The position numbers were made by a program, and so were the translations under genes. The notes beneath the pieces are model-generated. The model was not told the DNA's origin. It was given only the letters and a program-made list of their open reading frames with translations, and made no database searches. From an uncultured bacterium (lineage in GTDB: Bacteria; Elusimicrobiota; Elusimicrobia; Elusimicrobiales; Elusimicrobiaceae): a stretch of DNA of 64,000 bases. The stretch's first letter is position 1; every line of letters starts with the position of its first letter. The stretch covers positions 404,979 to 468,978 of the forward strand of contig CASFFX010000006.1 of assembly GCA_949294085.1 (NCBI GenBank). The letters are read 5' to 3'. Below, piece after piece: positions 16,885-26,017 of the stretch.

Positions 16885-19539
16885 ATGAGATATTGGGTCT
16901 ATATCAACGACAAAGTAGAGGGTCCCTACGAAGAGGACAAACTGGTAACGCTGCAAGGCTTTACCCCGGACACGCTGATTTGCTCCGAAGAAGTGCCCGC
17001 CGGGGGCAACCAGGAGTGGGTGAAAGCTTCCTCCGTTTTTGAATTTGACAAAGTGGAACAGCCGGACGAACAGCCGATGCCGGCAGAAGAAGTGTTCCGC
17101 ACGCAGCGCACCGACAGCACGTCCGCTGTCAACAGCGACGTGAGCCATGTTCTTTTGGACAAGATTGACTTTTTAACCCGCGAAATCTCCGGGCTGCAGG
17201 CCAAGCTGGACGATATGAAAACAAAACTGGATACCGCCATTTCGTCCGCCCGCTACGCAGGCCAAGCCGGCTCGGATGTGCCCGCCTATATTCCCCCGCA
17301 GGACGATGCCCATAACACCATTACCCTTACGCGCCACAACGAGGCCCCCGTCAACGAAGAAGCCGCCATTACCGACACGGCCAGCCTGGTATCTCAGGCG
17401 GAAAATATCGTAGCCGCGGCCAATCAAGAAGAAAAACCCTTGGATATGCTGGGCCCGATTGATTTGGGCGACAAGAAGAACGACTCTACCCCGACGGAAG
17501 TTTCGTTGGGCTCCAAAGCCGAAGAAGAAGTGGTCCTGCGCTCGGCGCTGGACTCGCTCTACAACGCGCAGACCATCCAATCTCAGGAAGAAAAAGAAAG
17601 CACCTTCCAGGACTTGCTGACGCCCAAACAGGCCGAAGCTCTGGCCGCCCAGGCAGATGCCCATAAAGCCCAAGAATCCGCCGACAAAAAACCCACGCTG
17701 GACGAAGCCCTCAAAGCCGTCCAGGAACAGGACGCGGCGGCCGCGGCCGAACCGACGGCTCACGAAGCCGAAAAAGACGCTTTGCTTAAAGAACTGACTT
17801 CCGAACCGAAGGAAGACGTGCTGGACCAGGTAATTAAAGAAAAAGAAGCGGAAAAACAAGCCGAAACACGCCGCTTGGAAGAAGCCGCTGCGGCCGGTGC
17901 CGCGGCCGGAATTGCGGCGGTGGGCCTGCACGAACTCAACGAAGAACCCAACCAAGCCCAGCCGGCGCCCGGATTTGAAACCGTAGCGGAAGCCTCCGCG
18001 GAACCGGTGCCCGAAAAACAAACGCTGGACTTTACCAACCCGCAAGATGCGCCGTCGCTTTCCATCGCGCCGGACCGCCACGAACCGGAAAAACAGGAAG
18101 AAGTAAAACCTGCTTCCGAAATGCCGGCGGACGTACAGCCCGCTCCGGCCGACAAGCCGCACCACAACCCGGATATTGAACTGCCTTCGCTGGACGAAGC
18201 GGACAATAAGAAAAAATCCGTTGCGGCGGCCGAACAGGACGAAAAGGAAGAAACCTTCCAGGAATTGGTCCCCGGCGCCAAAACGGAAAAACCGGAAGGC
18301 GTGATTATTACCGATGAGGATTTGAACGAAGCTTTTAACGAACGGAAAGCCGAACCGGCCCAATCGGTGGAACAAATGTTTGGCCTGGCGCCCGAAAATA
18401 ACGAAGAGCCTGCCCAACAGCCGCAGGCCGAGCAAGCGCAGCCCGAAGCGACCGCGGAACCTGTGGCCGCCCAACCGGCCCCGCAAACGGACGACCGCCC
18501 CTTGCCGCAATTTAGCGACCAAACGGCCGACAAACCCCTGCCGATGGGCAACCCCAATGATTTGACGGAAATTGAGCTGAAGGAAGGCTCCACGTATTTG
18601 ATTTCGGACTTTGTGCCGCCGGCCCAAGCCAACGGCAACGAACTGCCCAAAGAGCTGAACCAGACCAACCAGGCGGCCGGTACGCAAACGGCTGATATGC
18701 AGGAAATGGTGGATCCGGTCAAACAAACGGAAAAACAAGCCCAGCCGGCAGCGGACGCACCCAAAGACGTAACGGTTTCCCAGATTATCTTGGAAAACAC
18801 CATCAAAACCAAACGCGGCGCCACGCTGGACATCAAAACCGTGCCGATGGTGCCGGAACCGGCCCAGTCCGAACGCCTGCATTTGGACAATATGGACGAC
18901 GACATCAACACCCAGCACGATATGAAGAGCGCCGACGCAAAAGCGCCGGTCAAAACCACCAAAATGGTGATGGGTATTTTGATTGCGCTGGTGCTGGCGG
19001 CCGGAATTTACGTCATGTTGGCGTTTATGGAATTAATCCCGCCGCAATTTAACCTGCTGTCTTCGGGAAAAACAGCCGCCGCAGCCCAGGAAGAAGAACA
19101 AAATGCCTCGCTGGGCGAATTGCTGGGCACCGCTCAGCCACAAGCCGCGCAGGCGGCCGCGCCCAACCCGATGGATACTGCTTTGGCGGAAGTAAAAAAC
19201 TTCCCGCTGGCCAACGGTTATACGCTCCAGCAGTATATTGAGGCCAAACACCCCGCGGCCAAGGGTTTAATCACGTGGGAAATTTCCACCGCTGTGGATC
19301 CGGACAACTACTCCGTCTTGGTAAAAGTGCCGCCGGAGAATCCGCAAAGCTTCAAAATTTCGTACCGGTTTAACTACAATACGGTTACGAAAGCCTTAGA
19401 CCCGACTATCTCGGACGCCAAAAACTTGTTGGATTCCGTGCAGGCCACCGCAGGACAGCAGCCTATGGCTCAGCCGCAGCAGCCCGCCGCACCGGTTGCC
19501 CAAACGCAGCCGATTCAACAGGCCGCTCCGCAGCGCTAA
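16885..19539 (+). CDS. GYF_2-domain protein with long acidic linker and one membrane segment
   Basis: 884 aa. ATG 16885 follows AAGGGTGA. Residues 1-55 form a GYF_2 domain (WVYINDKVEGPYEEDKL, then FTPDTLIC). A predicted coiled coil lies near 90-125 (LLDKIDFLTREISGLQAKL). About 550 residues of Glu/Ala/Pro/Gln-rich, probably disordered sequence come next. A single membrane helix spans about 694-715 (MVMGILIALVLAAGIYVML). The C-terminal domain of about 170 residues has WEISTAVDPDNYSVLVKV, then a Gln/Pro tail. The topology suggests a cytosolic GYF_2 head and an extracytoplasmic tail. The role is unknown; an envelope or polar scaffold is a guess. A long antisense frame over this gene is a composition artefact. 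Confidence 0.85.
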   Translation: MRYWVYINDKVEGPYEEDKLVTLQGFTPDTLICSEEVPAGGNQEWVKASSVFEFDKVEQPDEQPMPAEEVFRTQRTDSTSAVNSDVSHVLLDKIDFLTREISGLQAKLDDMKTKLDTAISSARYAGQAGSDVPAYIPPQDDAHNTITLTRHNEAPVNEEAAITDTASLVSQAENIVAAANQEEKPLDMLGPIDLGDKKNDSTPTEVSLGSKAEEEVVLRSALDSLYNAQTIQSQEEKESTFQDLLTPKQAEALAAQADAHKAQESADKKPTLDEALKAVQEQDAAAAAEPTAHEAEKDALLKELTSEPKEDVLDQVIKEKEAEKQAETRRLEEAAAAGAAAGIAAVGLHELNEEPNQAQPAPGFETVAEASAEPVPEKQTLDFTNPQDAPSLSIAPDRHEPEKQEEVKPASEMPADVQPAPADKPHHNPDIELPSLDEADNKKKSVAAAEQDEKEETFQELVPGAKTEKPEGVIITDEDLNEAFNERKAEPAQSVEQMFGLAPENNEEPAQQPQAEQAQPEATAEPVAAQPAPQTDDRPLPQFSDQTADKPLPMGNPNDLTEIELKEGSTYLISDFVPPAQANGNELPKELNQTNQAAGTQTADMQEMVDPVKQTEKQAQPAADAPKDVTVSQIILENTIKTKRGATLDIKTVPMVPEPAQSERLHLDNMDDDINTQHDMKSADAKAPVKTTKMVMGILIALVLAAGIYVMLAFMELIPPQFNLLSSGKTAAAAQEEEQNASLGELLGTAQPQAAQAAAPNPMDTALAEVKNFPLANGYTLQQYIEAKHPAAKGLITWEISTAVDPDNYSVLVKVPPENPQSFKISYRFNYNTVTKALDPTISDAKNLLDSVQATAGQQPMAQPQQPAAPVAQTQPIQQAAPQR

Positions 19540-19556
19540 TTCCAAAAATCTACAAC

Positions 19557-19582
19557 AACCCCGCTTTATAGCGGGGTTTTTT
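19557..19582 (+). terminator. Rho-independent terminator
   Basis: AACCCCGCT / AGCGGGGTT stem with T6, 17 bp after the GYF_2 gene stop. Confidence 0.9.
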
Positions 19583-19781
19583 GTGTCTAATTCTCCGGCT
19601 AAAATCATAGCCGCTACAAGGGTTCCGCTTCCTTTTTTTACCAAGCAGGACACACTTTGACGGCTTAACTCATAAAACGGTCCAGCGGGGCAATTTGCCC
19701 CGGCAAAGGGAATCAAAAAGCGGAGAAGGGTCAAAACACGTCAAAACGGTTCGTTTGTGGCTGTTTCTGCCGGGGGAGCAA

Positions 19782-19816
19782 AAAAGGCCGCCCCCTATAG
19801 GGGAGCGGCCTTTTGA
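19782..19816 (-). terminator. pepT terminator
   Basis: The stem AAAAGGCCGCTCCCC / GGGG-GCGGCCTTTT lies just beyond the pepT stop and ends in T when read on the minus strand. The 200 bp between this and 19582 hold no gene I can support. Confidence 0.85.
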
Positions 19817-19827
19817 AAAAAAACCTA

Positions 19828-21063
19828 TTATTTTACGGCATTTCGGGCAATGCTTTCCAATACGCGAAACGCCTTTTCCGCCCAGCCCATACTCAGCCAC
19901 TCATACGGGCCGTGGGGATTTTCGTAGCCGGCAAAAATGTTGGGCGTTGGCAAGCCGCGCAAAGAAAGCTGCGCTCCGTCCGTCCCGCCGCGCGCCTGGA
20001 TTAAGTGGTACGGCACGCCGTTTTCCTTCAAGGCCGCTTCCAGCAGTTCCATGGCCTGGGGACGTTCTTTCAAAATATCGCGCATATTGCGGTATTGCTT
20101 TTTGAACGTCAGCTCTATTTTGGCGGCCGGATATTTTTGCCGTTTTTGCGCCACCAATTCTTCCAGCATGTGCTTGAATTGTTCAAATTTTTTCAAATCG
20201 TGTTCGCGCACAATGCCTTTCACGACGGCGTGGTCCAAGCCGCCTTCTATGTCCTTAAACAATACAAAACCGTCTTCGCCGTCGGTCGTTTCGGGCAATT
20301 TATCCTCGGGCCAGGAAGAAATAATATCCGCCGCTATGCGCACGGGATTGGCCATAAACCCCTTGGCGGACCCGGGATGACAGCTTTTGCCGGTAATATG
20401 GAGGGTTACCGTATCGGCATTAAAATTGCCGCAGTTAATTTCGCCCAGCGTCGCACCGTCCACGGTATAGGCAAAGTCGGCCCCGAATTTTTTGACGTCA
20501 AAAAAAGCAATGCCCGTACCGGTTTCTTCGTCAATCGTAAACGCGGCTTTGAGGGGGCCGTGTTCTATTTCGGGATGGGCCAAAAAATACTCGGCCAGCG
20601 TCATAATCATAGCGATCCCTATTTTATCGTCCGCCGCCAGCAGCGTGTTGCCGTCCGCCGTTACGATGTCGTCCCCAATGCACAATTTCAAGTCCGGCGC
20701 GGTTTGGGGGGAAAGGAACATCTTTTTTTCGGCGTTAATGGTCAAAACACCGCCGTCGTAATGAGGGTGCAGCACGGGATGAATATCCTTGCCGTTGTAG
20801 TCGCATACGGTGTCCATATGCGCAAAAAAACCGATAACGGGCGCCTTTTTTTGCGTATTGGCCGGCAATAAACCCGTTACAAAACCGTATTCGTCCACTT
20901 CTACGTCGCTAAAACCGACGGCTCTCATCTCGCGGGCCAGCGTATCGGCAAACGACATCTGGCTAAGCGTAGTGGGGGTTACGGTGCTGGTAGGATCGCT
21001 GGTAGTATCCATCGACACGTAACGAACGAAACGATCGTATATTTTTTGTTGTAAAGGGTTCAT
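19828..21063 (-). CDS. pepT: Peptidase T (tripeptide aminopeptidase)
   Basis: 411 aa. The start at ATG 21063 (MNPLQQKIYDRFVRY) has GGAG just upstream and matches the family N-terminus. M20-family metal ligands are visible: FFAHMDTVCD, LLAADDKIGIA, IDEETGTG, YTVDGATLGE, and a late His near YENPHGPYEW. SCHPGSAKG and ARGGTDGAQLS are PepT signatures. It is a cytosolic Zn enzyme that removes the N-terminal residue from tripeptides, consistent with amino-acid fermentation. It is divergent from the lipoprotein gene across 61 bp. Confidence 0.95.
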   Translation of the reverse strand: MNPLQQKIYDRFVRYVSMDTTSDPTSTVTPTTLSQMSFADTLAREMRAVGFSDVEVDEYGFVTGLLPANTQKKAPVIGFFAHMDTVCDYNGKDIHPVLHPHYDGGVLTINAEKKMFLSPQTAPDLKLCIGDDIVTADGNTLLAADDKIGIAMIMTLAEYFLAHPEIEHGPLKAAFTIDEETGTGIAFFDVKKFGADFAYTVDGATLGEINCGNFNADTVTLHITGKSCHPGSAKGFMANPVRIAADIISSWPEDKLPETTDGEDGFVLFKDIEGGLDHAVVKGIVREHDLKKFEQFKHMLEELVAQKRQKYPAAKIELTFKKQYRNMRDILKERPQAMELLEAALKENGVPYHLIQARGGTDGAQLSLRGLPTPNIFAGYENPHGPYEWLSMGWAEKAFRVLESIARNAVK

Positions 21064-21124
21064 AATTTCTCCATAAAATGCTAATTTTATTATACAATTT
21101 ATTATTCTGATTCTCGGAGGTTTT

Positions 21125-21589
21125 ATGAAAAAACTGTTTTTGCTTCTTACCGCCGCCGCGTTGCTGGGGGCGTGTGCTTCCGTGCAGGAAACGCAAAATA
21201 TGGCCGATTGCACCTTTGCCCTGCGCAGCGTGGAACTAACCGATTACAATTTGACGTCCTTTGGGTTTGATGTCATCGTTGCCATTACCAACAACAACCG
21301 CAAAGAAGCCGCTTCCTTAAAGCGCTTTGAAGGGGAACTGACCGTCAATGAGGAAAAAATGGCCGATGTAACCTTGGCGGATTTGCGCATAGAGCCCAAT
21401 TCCACCAAAAACGCCAAGGCCCGCTTAATCGTGCCGATGGCCACTTTTAACAGCCGGCTGTTGGGCTTAATCAGCATGGGCAGCGGCACGCTGGACTACC
21501 ATTTGACGGGCACCATGTATTTTGAAGGCCCGCTGGGGACGGAAATTCCCGTCCCGGTGGACATTGGCCGCATTGGCAGCTATAACTAA
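21125..21589 (+). CDS. LEA14-like (WHy domain) lipoprotein
   Basis: 154 aa. Lipobox LLGAC puts the lipid-attached Cys at residue 17, so it is membrane-anchored. The mature part is an immunoglobulin-like LEA type 2 fold: LRSVELTDYNLTSFGFDVIV, ITNNNRKEAASLKRFEG, a strand-rich middle, and a final YHLTGTMYFEGPLGTEIPVP. Members are linked to desiccation or envelope stress. Ribosome site GGAGG. It is a single gene that ends at a bidirectional terminator shared with feoB. Confidence 0.82.
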   Translation: MKKLFLLLTAAALLGACASVQETQNMADCTFALRSVELTDYNLTSFGFDVIVAITNNNRKEAASLKRFEGELTVNEEKMADVTLADLRIEPNSTKNAKARLIVPMATFNSRLLGLISMGSGTLDYHLTGTMYFEGPLGTEIPVPVDIGRIGSYN

Positions 21590-21604
21590 GTTTTCGCCCG
21601 CAAA

Positions 21605-21640
21605 AAAACGCCCCGGCCGCTGCAACAGCCGGGGCGTTTT
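21605..21640. terminator. Bidirectional terminator
   Basis: AAAACGCCCCGGC / GCCGGGGCGTTTT stem lies between the converging lipoprotein and feoB genes. Confidence 0.92.
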
Positions 21641-21652
21641 GTATGAGAGTTT

Positions 21653-23596
21653 CTACATCAAAATCATCCGCAGTACAAACGCCGTTACCAGCGAGAGGGA
21701 AAGCGTCAGCGCCACCACCTTCAGCGTGTCCTTCCACCCGCTTTCGCGCAGCATGACAAAGAACGTGGCCACGCACGGCAGATACATCGCCATAAACACG
21801 CACGCCACCACCAATGCCTGCGGCGCCAAATGAAAAGGCTCCAGTAAAGCGATGGAAATGTCTTTGCGCAAAAAGCCCAAAATCAACAGCGGGGTCGTTT
21901 CCGCCGGCAGGCCCAAAATCCGTTCCACGGGGTAACGCGCCAGTTTGGCAATCCAATCCGTTACGCCGGAAAGCTGCATCAAATCCACAAACACCACCCC
22001 GCACAAAATCAGGGGCAGCGCGTCGCCCAGATATTCCTTCATGCGGATCCACAATTTGCGCAGCAGCGGCCGCAGCTGCGGAATCTGCCACGAAGGGATT
22101 TCCATAAACAGCTCCGGCGTTTCGCCCTTCATTAATTTATTTAACACCGTTCCGGCCAAAATTCCGTTGATGACCAGCGTCAAAAACACAATCAGCATGT
22201 ACTTCAGCCCGTACGGGGACAAAATGGAAATAATCATGGCCGTCTGCGAAATACACGGCGCCATAATCAAAATCAGCGCCAGCGCAATAATCCGCTCCCG
22301 CCGGGTTTCCAGTACGCGTATGCCCATAACCGCCGGCACCTTGCAGCCAAAGCCCAGCATAATCGGAAGCGAGCCATACCCGTGCAGGCCGATTTTATGG
22401 AGCAAGCTGTCCAACAGCACCGCCAAGCGCGGCAAATAGCCCAAATCGCCCAAAAAGCCCAACAGCGCATAAAAGGCCAACACATAGGACATCACTTCAA
22501 TCAACGCAATATGCAAGCCGTCGGTCAGCACGCCGAAGTATTTCACGCCGCCGTCGCCCAGTAAAATCATGCCTAGGGCATTGTCTTTGACGGACGCCAG
22601 CAAATGCTGCACAAACGGCACATAGTAATTTTCATACAGCGGGTCCAGCAAGGCGATGAGGTTCTCGCCCACAAACCGCACCACAAAAAAGGACAGCACC
22701 AGCACCAACAGCGCAATCGGCAGCCCGGTGGCCGGCGTGGTCGCCCAGCCCTGGAGTTTTTCCCAGAAGGACGCGTGTTTGTGCTTTACCGTCTGCACTT
22801 TGTGGATAATGTGCCCAATGGCGTGCCATTTGCCCTCGGGCGAGGGGGGAACGACAAAGGAGCTTTCCGTCGTTTTGCGCGAAGAAATGCGCGAGGCTTC
22901 CTCCGCCAGTTGCTTTAAGCCTTCGCCCGTGGTAGCCACCACGGCAATCACCGGGATACCCAGCAGTTTGCTTAACAATTTGACGTCAATTTGAATCCCT
23001 TTGCGCTGGGCTTCGTCAAACTTATTAAGTAACAAAATAACCGGCTTTTTCAGCTGCATGACTTCCAGCAAAAAGTACAAATTGCGTTCCAGGTGCGAAG
23101 CGTCCGCCACGCATACGATAAAATCGTATTCCAATTCCTTAAACAGGTTGTGCTTGCGGCCTTCAATCACCCACTCCTCTTCTAAGCGGTAGAGGCCGGG
23201 GATGTCTATAATGTCGTAGGCTTCGCCGTCAAACTGGGTCTGCCCGTAGTTAAGCCCAACCGTAGTGCCCGGAAAGTTGGACGAAATAATGCCAATTCCC
23301 GTCAAGCGGGAAAAAATCAGGCTCTTGCCCACGTTGGGGTTTCCGGCCAGCAGAAAGGTGTTCTTTTTGGCATTGACAAAAATCTTCTTGGCGGTTTCGC
23401 GGCCGATGGCTACTTCCGTGCCGGACACGCTCACCACAACCGGGCTGGAACCGGGCTTGCGGGTAATATACTGCCCGCGGACCAAGCCCATCGCAGCCAA
23501 TTTATCGGCCATTTTGGCGTCCGTTTTAATGTCTTTAATCTGGGCCGACTGGCCCGGTTTTAACTGATGAAGGGATCGGGAATTTTCTTTTTCCAT
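21653..23596 (-). CDS. feoB: FeoA-FeoB fusion ferrous iron transporter
   Basis: 647 aa. ATG 23596 is preferred (GGAAGAG 12 nt upstream); a GTG at 23632 would overlap the probable -10 box. Residues 5-75 form a FeoA-type SH3 domain (LKPGQSAQIKDI, then LAAMGLVRGQYI). The GTPase domain follows with G1 GNPNVGKS, G2 PGTTVG, G3 DIPG and G4 NKFD. The C-terminal part has about nine membrane helices, with the Gate motifs and GFGCKVPAVMG (pore Cys). It imports Fe(II) across the inner membrane. The fusion replaces a separate feoA gene. It is divergent from the ferredoxin gene. Confidence 0.95.
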   Translation of the reverse strand: MEKENSRSLHQLKPGQSAQIKDIKTDAKMADKLAAMGLVRGQYITRKPGSSPVVVSVSGTEVAIGRETAKKIFVNAKKNTFLLAGNPNVGKSLIFSRLTGIGIISSNFPGTTVGLNYGQTQFDGEAYDIIDIPGLYRLEEEWVIEGRKHNLFKELEYDFIVCVADASHLERNLYFLLEVMQLKKPVILLLNKFDEAQRKGIQIDVKLLSKLLGIPVIAVVATTGEGLKQLAEEASRISSRKTTESSFVVPPSPEGKWHAIGHIIHKVQTVKHKHASFWEKLQGWATTPATGLPIALLVLVLSFFVVRFVGENLIALLDPLYENYYVPFVQHLLASVKDNALGMILLGDGGVKYFGVLTDGLHIALIEVMSYVLAFYALLGFLGDLGYLPRLAVLLDSLLHKIGLHGYGSLPIMLGFGCKVPAVMGIRVLETRRERIIALALILIMAPCISQTAMIISILSPYGLKYMLIVFLTLVINGILAGTVLNKLMKGETPELFMEIPSWQIPQLRPLLRKLWIRMKEYLGDALPLILCGVVFVDLMQLSGVTDWIAKLARYPVERILGLPAETTPLLILGFLRKDISIALLEPFHLAPQALVVACVFMAMYLPCVATFFVMLRESGWKDTLKVVALTLSLSLVTAFVLRMILM

Positions 23597-23750
23597 AAAA
23601 GTTAGCTCTTCCTTACTTTTATATTTTACCACACCTGCCCGCCTGCTGACAAGGGCCCTAATTAGACGGAAAAATTTCGTTGCGCCGCAGCGAATTTATT
23701 TTTTGTATAATTTAAGTATCAATTTTTACCAAAATAGGAGATCTCAAACT

Positions 23751-23921
23751 ATGGCTTACAAAGTAAACCCGGATGTGTGCATTAACTGCGGTGCTTGCGA
23801 ATCCGCCTGCCCCGTATCCGCTATCAGCGAAGTGGAAGGAAAAAGAAAAATTGACGAAACCAAATGCATTGAATGCGGTGCTTGCGCGGGAACCTGCCCG
23901 GCCAGCGCGATTGCTCTGTAA
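23751..23921 (+). CDS. 2[4Fe-4S] ferredoxin
   Basis: 56 aa, start ATG 23751 after AGGAG. Two perfect CxxCxxCxxxCP clusters (CINCGACESACP, CIECGACAGTCP) make this a clostridial-type ferredoxin. It carries low-potential electrons in the cytosol, for example for pyruvate:ferredoxin oxidoreductase or hydrogenase. It has its own -10 (TATAAT near 23705) and terminator. It is back to back with feoB, which fits a shared iron demand, but no Fur box is obvious. Confidence 0.97.
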   Translation: MAYKVNPDVCINCGACESACPVSAISEVEGKRKIDETKCIECGACAGTCPASAIAL

Positions 23922-23940
23922 TCGTTCGTCCGTTTTGAAA

Positions 23941-23967
23941 AACCGTCCCGCAAGGGGCGGTTTTTTT
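23941..23967 (+). terminator. Ferredoxin terminator
   Basis: The stem AACCGTCCC / GGGGCGGTT is followed by T7. Confidence 0.88.
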
Positions 23968-24241
23968 ATGTCTTGGCGGCGGGGCGCAAAAAAAGAGCCG
24001 GGGGATGTGCCCGGCTCTTTGTTCAGAACCGTTCGGGGGGTAAATCGAAAGGTTCTGGGGGATAAAAACGTGGCTTGTATAAAAAGCCTATAACTAATCT
24101 TACAACCTAAGCTCCAAAAAAGCAAGTATTTTACGCAAAAATTAAGGTTTACTTTCAAATAGTCTTTTTGAATTATTAAAAAATTTTTTATAATTTTTGC
24201 TTCTTATTGGCTATAATATAGTAACCGGAGGGAGAAACTAC
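23968..24241 (+). other. Intergenic region with a second strong hairpin
   Basis: A perfect 11-bp hairpin AAAGAGCCGGG / CCCGGCTCTTT lies at 23992-24020, with GTTC rather than a T run after it, possibly a terminator for the other strand. About 150 bp of AT-rich DNA follows, with TATAAT-like boxes (around 24190 and 24213) that probably drive the ankyrin gene. No gene is seen. Confidence 0.55.
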
Positions 24242-25951
24242 ATGAAAAAACTAGGACTCATTTTTGTTTTTGCATTAGCCGTCGCTCCGCTTTGCGCCCA
24301 AAAAGCCCAAAGCCAAGACGACTACTACACAGGGTATGAAGGCCTGGTATTGGGAGAACGCACCCCGCGTTCCGCCACCGACGCCATCGCCGAGCAAGCC
24401 ACCCAGGTTCCGGGGGACATTTACCGCGGAACGCTGTTTGGGGCCGAACAAAAGAAATACGAAGGCGACACGCTGGGCAACCGTCCCCGCCCTACCACCA
24501 AATTTGTGTACGATACGTCTTTGGTGCGGGCCGTTAAAATAAGCGACGAGGACCGCGTCCGCACGCTGATGTATGCCAACGTGGACGTGAACGAAAAGAA
24601 CTACGCCGGCATCACTCCGCTGACCATCGCCGCCGAAAAAGGCAATATGAACATCATCAAGATGTTGGTGGAAGACGGAAAAGCCCAAATTAACGATCCG
24701 TCCAGCTACGGCGTTACGCCGCTGATTGCCGCGGCCGCCGCCGGCAATGCCGAAGTGGTGGACTATTTAGTAACCAAAGGGGCCGACGTAACCGCCAAAG
24801 ACGACTTGGGCAAAACCGCGCTGATTTACGCCAGCGGGGCCGATAATCCCCAGTTGATTACCAATTTGATTAAGCTGGACAAAAACGCCGTCAATCTGCC
24901 GGATAACTCCGGCAACACGCCCTTGATTTATGCCGCTCAAAAAGGATTGAACGACAATATCAAAGTGCTCTTGAACAACGGCGCCAAAGCCAACTACCGC
25001 AACCCGGCCACCGGGCTTTCGGCCATTGCGGCCGCTGCGGCGGAAGGCCATACCGACACCATCCGCTTGCTGGCCCGCACGGGCAAAGCGGACGTGAACA
25101 TCTCCGACCTGTCCGGCCGCACGCCCATTTTCTACGCCGTGGAGCAGGACCAGCCCGAATCGCTGCGGACGCTGTTTTCGCTGGGGGCCGACGTCAACGC
25201 CCAGGATAACAACGGCGTTACCGCGCTGATGCGCGCTTCGGCCAAGGGCCGCCAGGACTGCGTAGAAATTCTGCTAAGCCAAAAAGACATCAACCTGGAA
25301 CTGAAGGATTTTCAAGACCGCACCGCCCTCATCTACAGCGTGTACGCAGATGAATTGGCCCCGGTTCAGGCGCTTGTAAAAGCGGGTGCGGATATGAACG
25401 TACGCGACAGCTCCTTAAATACGCCGCTGATGAGCGCCGTGAAAGCCAAAAACGACCGCATGGCGCTGTATTTCATCCAGCAAAAGGCTGATCTGACCGC
25501 CGCCAACGCCAGCGGGGAAAACGTATTTTCGCTGACGGAAAAATATTTGCCCAACTCCATGACGGCCAATGTCCTTTCCGTCAAGAAAGCCGAAGCGTAC
25601 CAGGACGCGCTGCAAGTGCAGGCCCAAAAATTGGCCGAAGTGCGCGCCTTGGAACAACAGCTGGCTGAAGAAGAAGCGCGGGTAAAACAACTGCAGGACG
25701 AGCAAACCGCCAAAGCCCAGCAGGAAGCCGCCGCCAAAGAAGCGGCCCTGCGCGAAAAACTGGAAGCAGAATACCAGGCCAAATCGGCGGAAGACCCCGA
25801 ACTGGTACGCCTGCAGCAACAGCTGGACGCCGCCAAAGCCCAGCGCGAAGCCGCCATGCAGGAAGAAATTGACCGCCAAGTGGCCGAACAAATGGGCAAG
25901 GCCAAAGAACCCGTTCCCTCGGTGTTAAAAGAGGACGCGGCTAAAAAATAA
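24242..25951 (+). CDS. Exported ankyrin-repeat protein with C-terminal coiled coil
   Basis: 569 aa. ATG 24242 follows GGAGGGAG. Signal peptide MKKLGLIFVFALAVAPLCA. About ten ankyrin repeats run from about residue 100 to 430 (for example NYAGITPLTIAAEKGNMNII, SYGVTPLIAAAAAGNAEVVD, NNGVTALMRASAKGRQDCVE). They are followed by a long Glu/Ala/Gln/Lys coiled coil (about 455-560). Exported ankyrin proteins bind proteins in the periplasm, or are effectors in host-associated bacteria. Which applies here is not shown. It ends at a perfect terminator. Confidence 0.9.
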   Translation: MKKLGLIFVFALAVAPLCAQKAQSQDDYYTGYEGLVLGERTPRSATDAIAEQATQVPGDIYRGTLFGAEQKKYEGDTLGNRPRPTTKFVYDTSLVRAVKISDEDRVRTLMYANVDVNEKNYAGITPLTIAAEKGNMNIIKMLVEDGKAQINDPSSYGVTPLIAAAAAGNAEVVDYLVTKGADVTAKDDLGKTALIYASGADNPQLITNLIKLDKNAVNLPDNSGNTPLIYAAQKGLNDNIKVLLNNGAKANYRNPATGLSAIAAAAAEGHTDTIRLLARTGKADVNISDLSGRTPIFYAVEQDQPESLRTLFSLGADVNAQDNNGVTALMRASAKGRQDCVEILLSQKDINLELKDFQDRTALIYSVYADELAPVQALVKAGADMNVRDSSLNTPLMSAVKAKNDRMALYFIQQKADLTAANASGENVFSLTEKYLPNSMTANVLSVKKAEAYQDALQVQAQKLAEVRALEQQLAEEEARVKQLQDEQTAKAQQEAAAKEAALREKLEAEYQAKSAEDPELVRLQQQLDAAKAQREAAMQEEIDRQVAEQMGKAKEPVPSVLKEDAAKK

Positions 25952-25969
25952 AATTTGGTCTTTGAACAA

Positions 25970-26001
25970 AAAACCCGCTTTCAGTTGAAAGCGGGTATTT
26001 T
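25970..26001. terminator. Bidirectional terminator
   Basis: A perfect 10-bp stem ACCCGCTTTC / GAAAGCGGGT (25973-25996), flanked by A and T runs, lies between the ankyrin gene and the FGGY kinase. Confidence 0.9.
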
Positions 26002-26017
26002 ATGATACCAATTTCCC

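Noticed and set aside
17173..18918. A 581-codon open frame antisense to the GYF_2 gene
   Set aside because: It mirrors the low-complexity Glu/Ala/Gln codons of the real gene, reads as Phe/Arg/Gly-rich nonsense, and has no ribosome site or family match.
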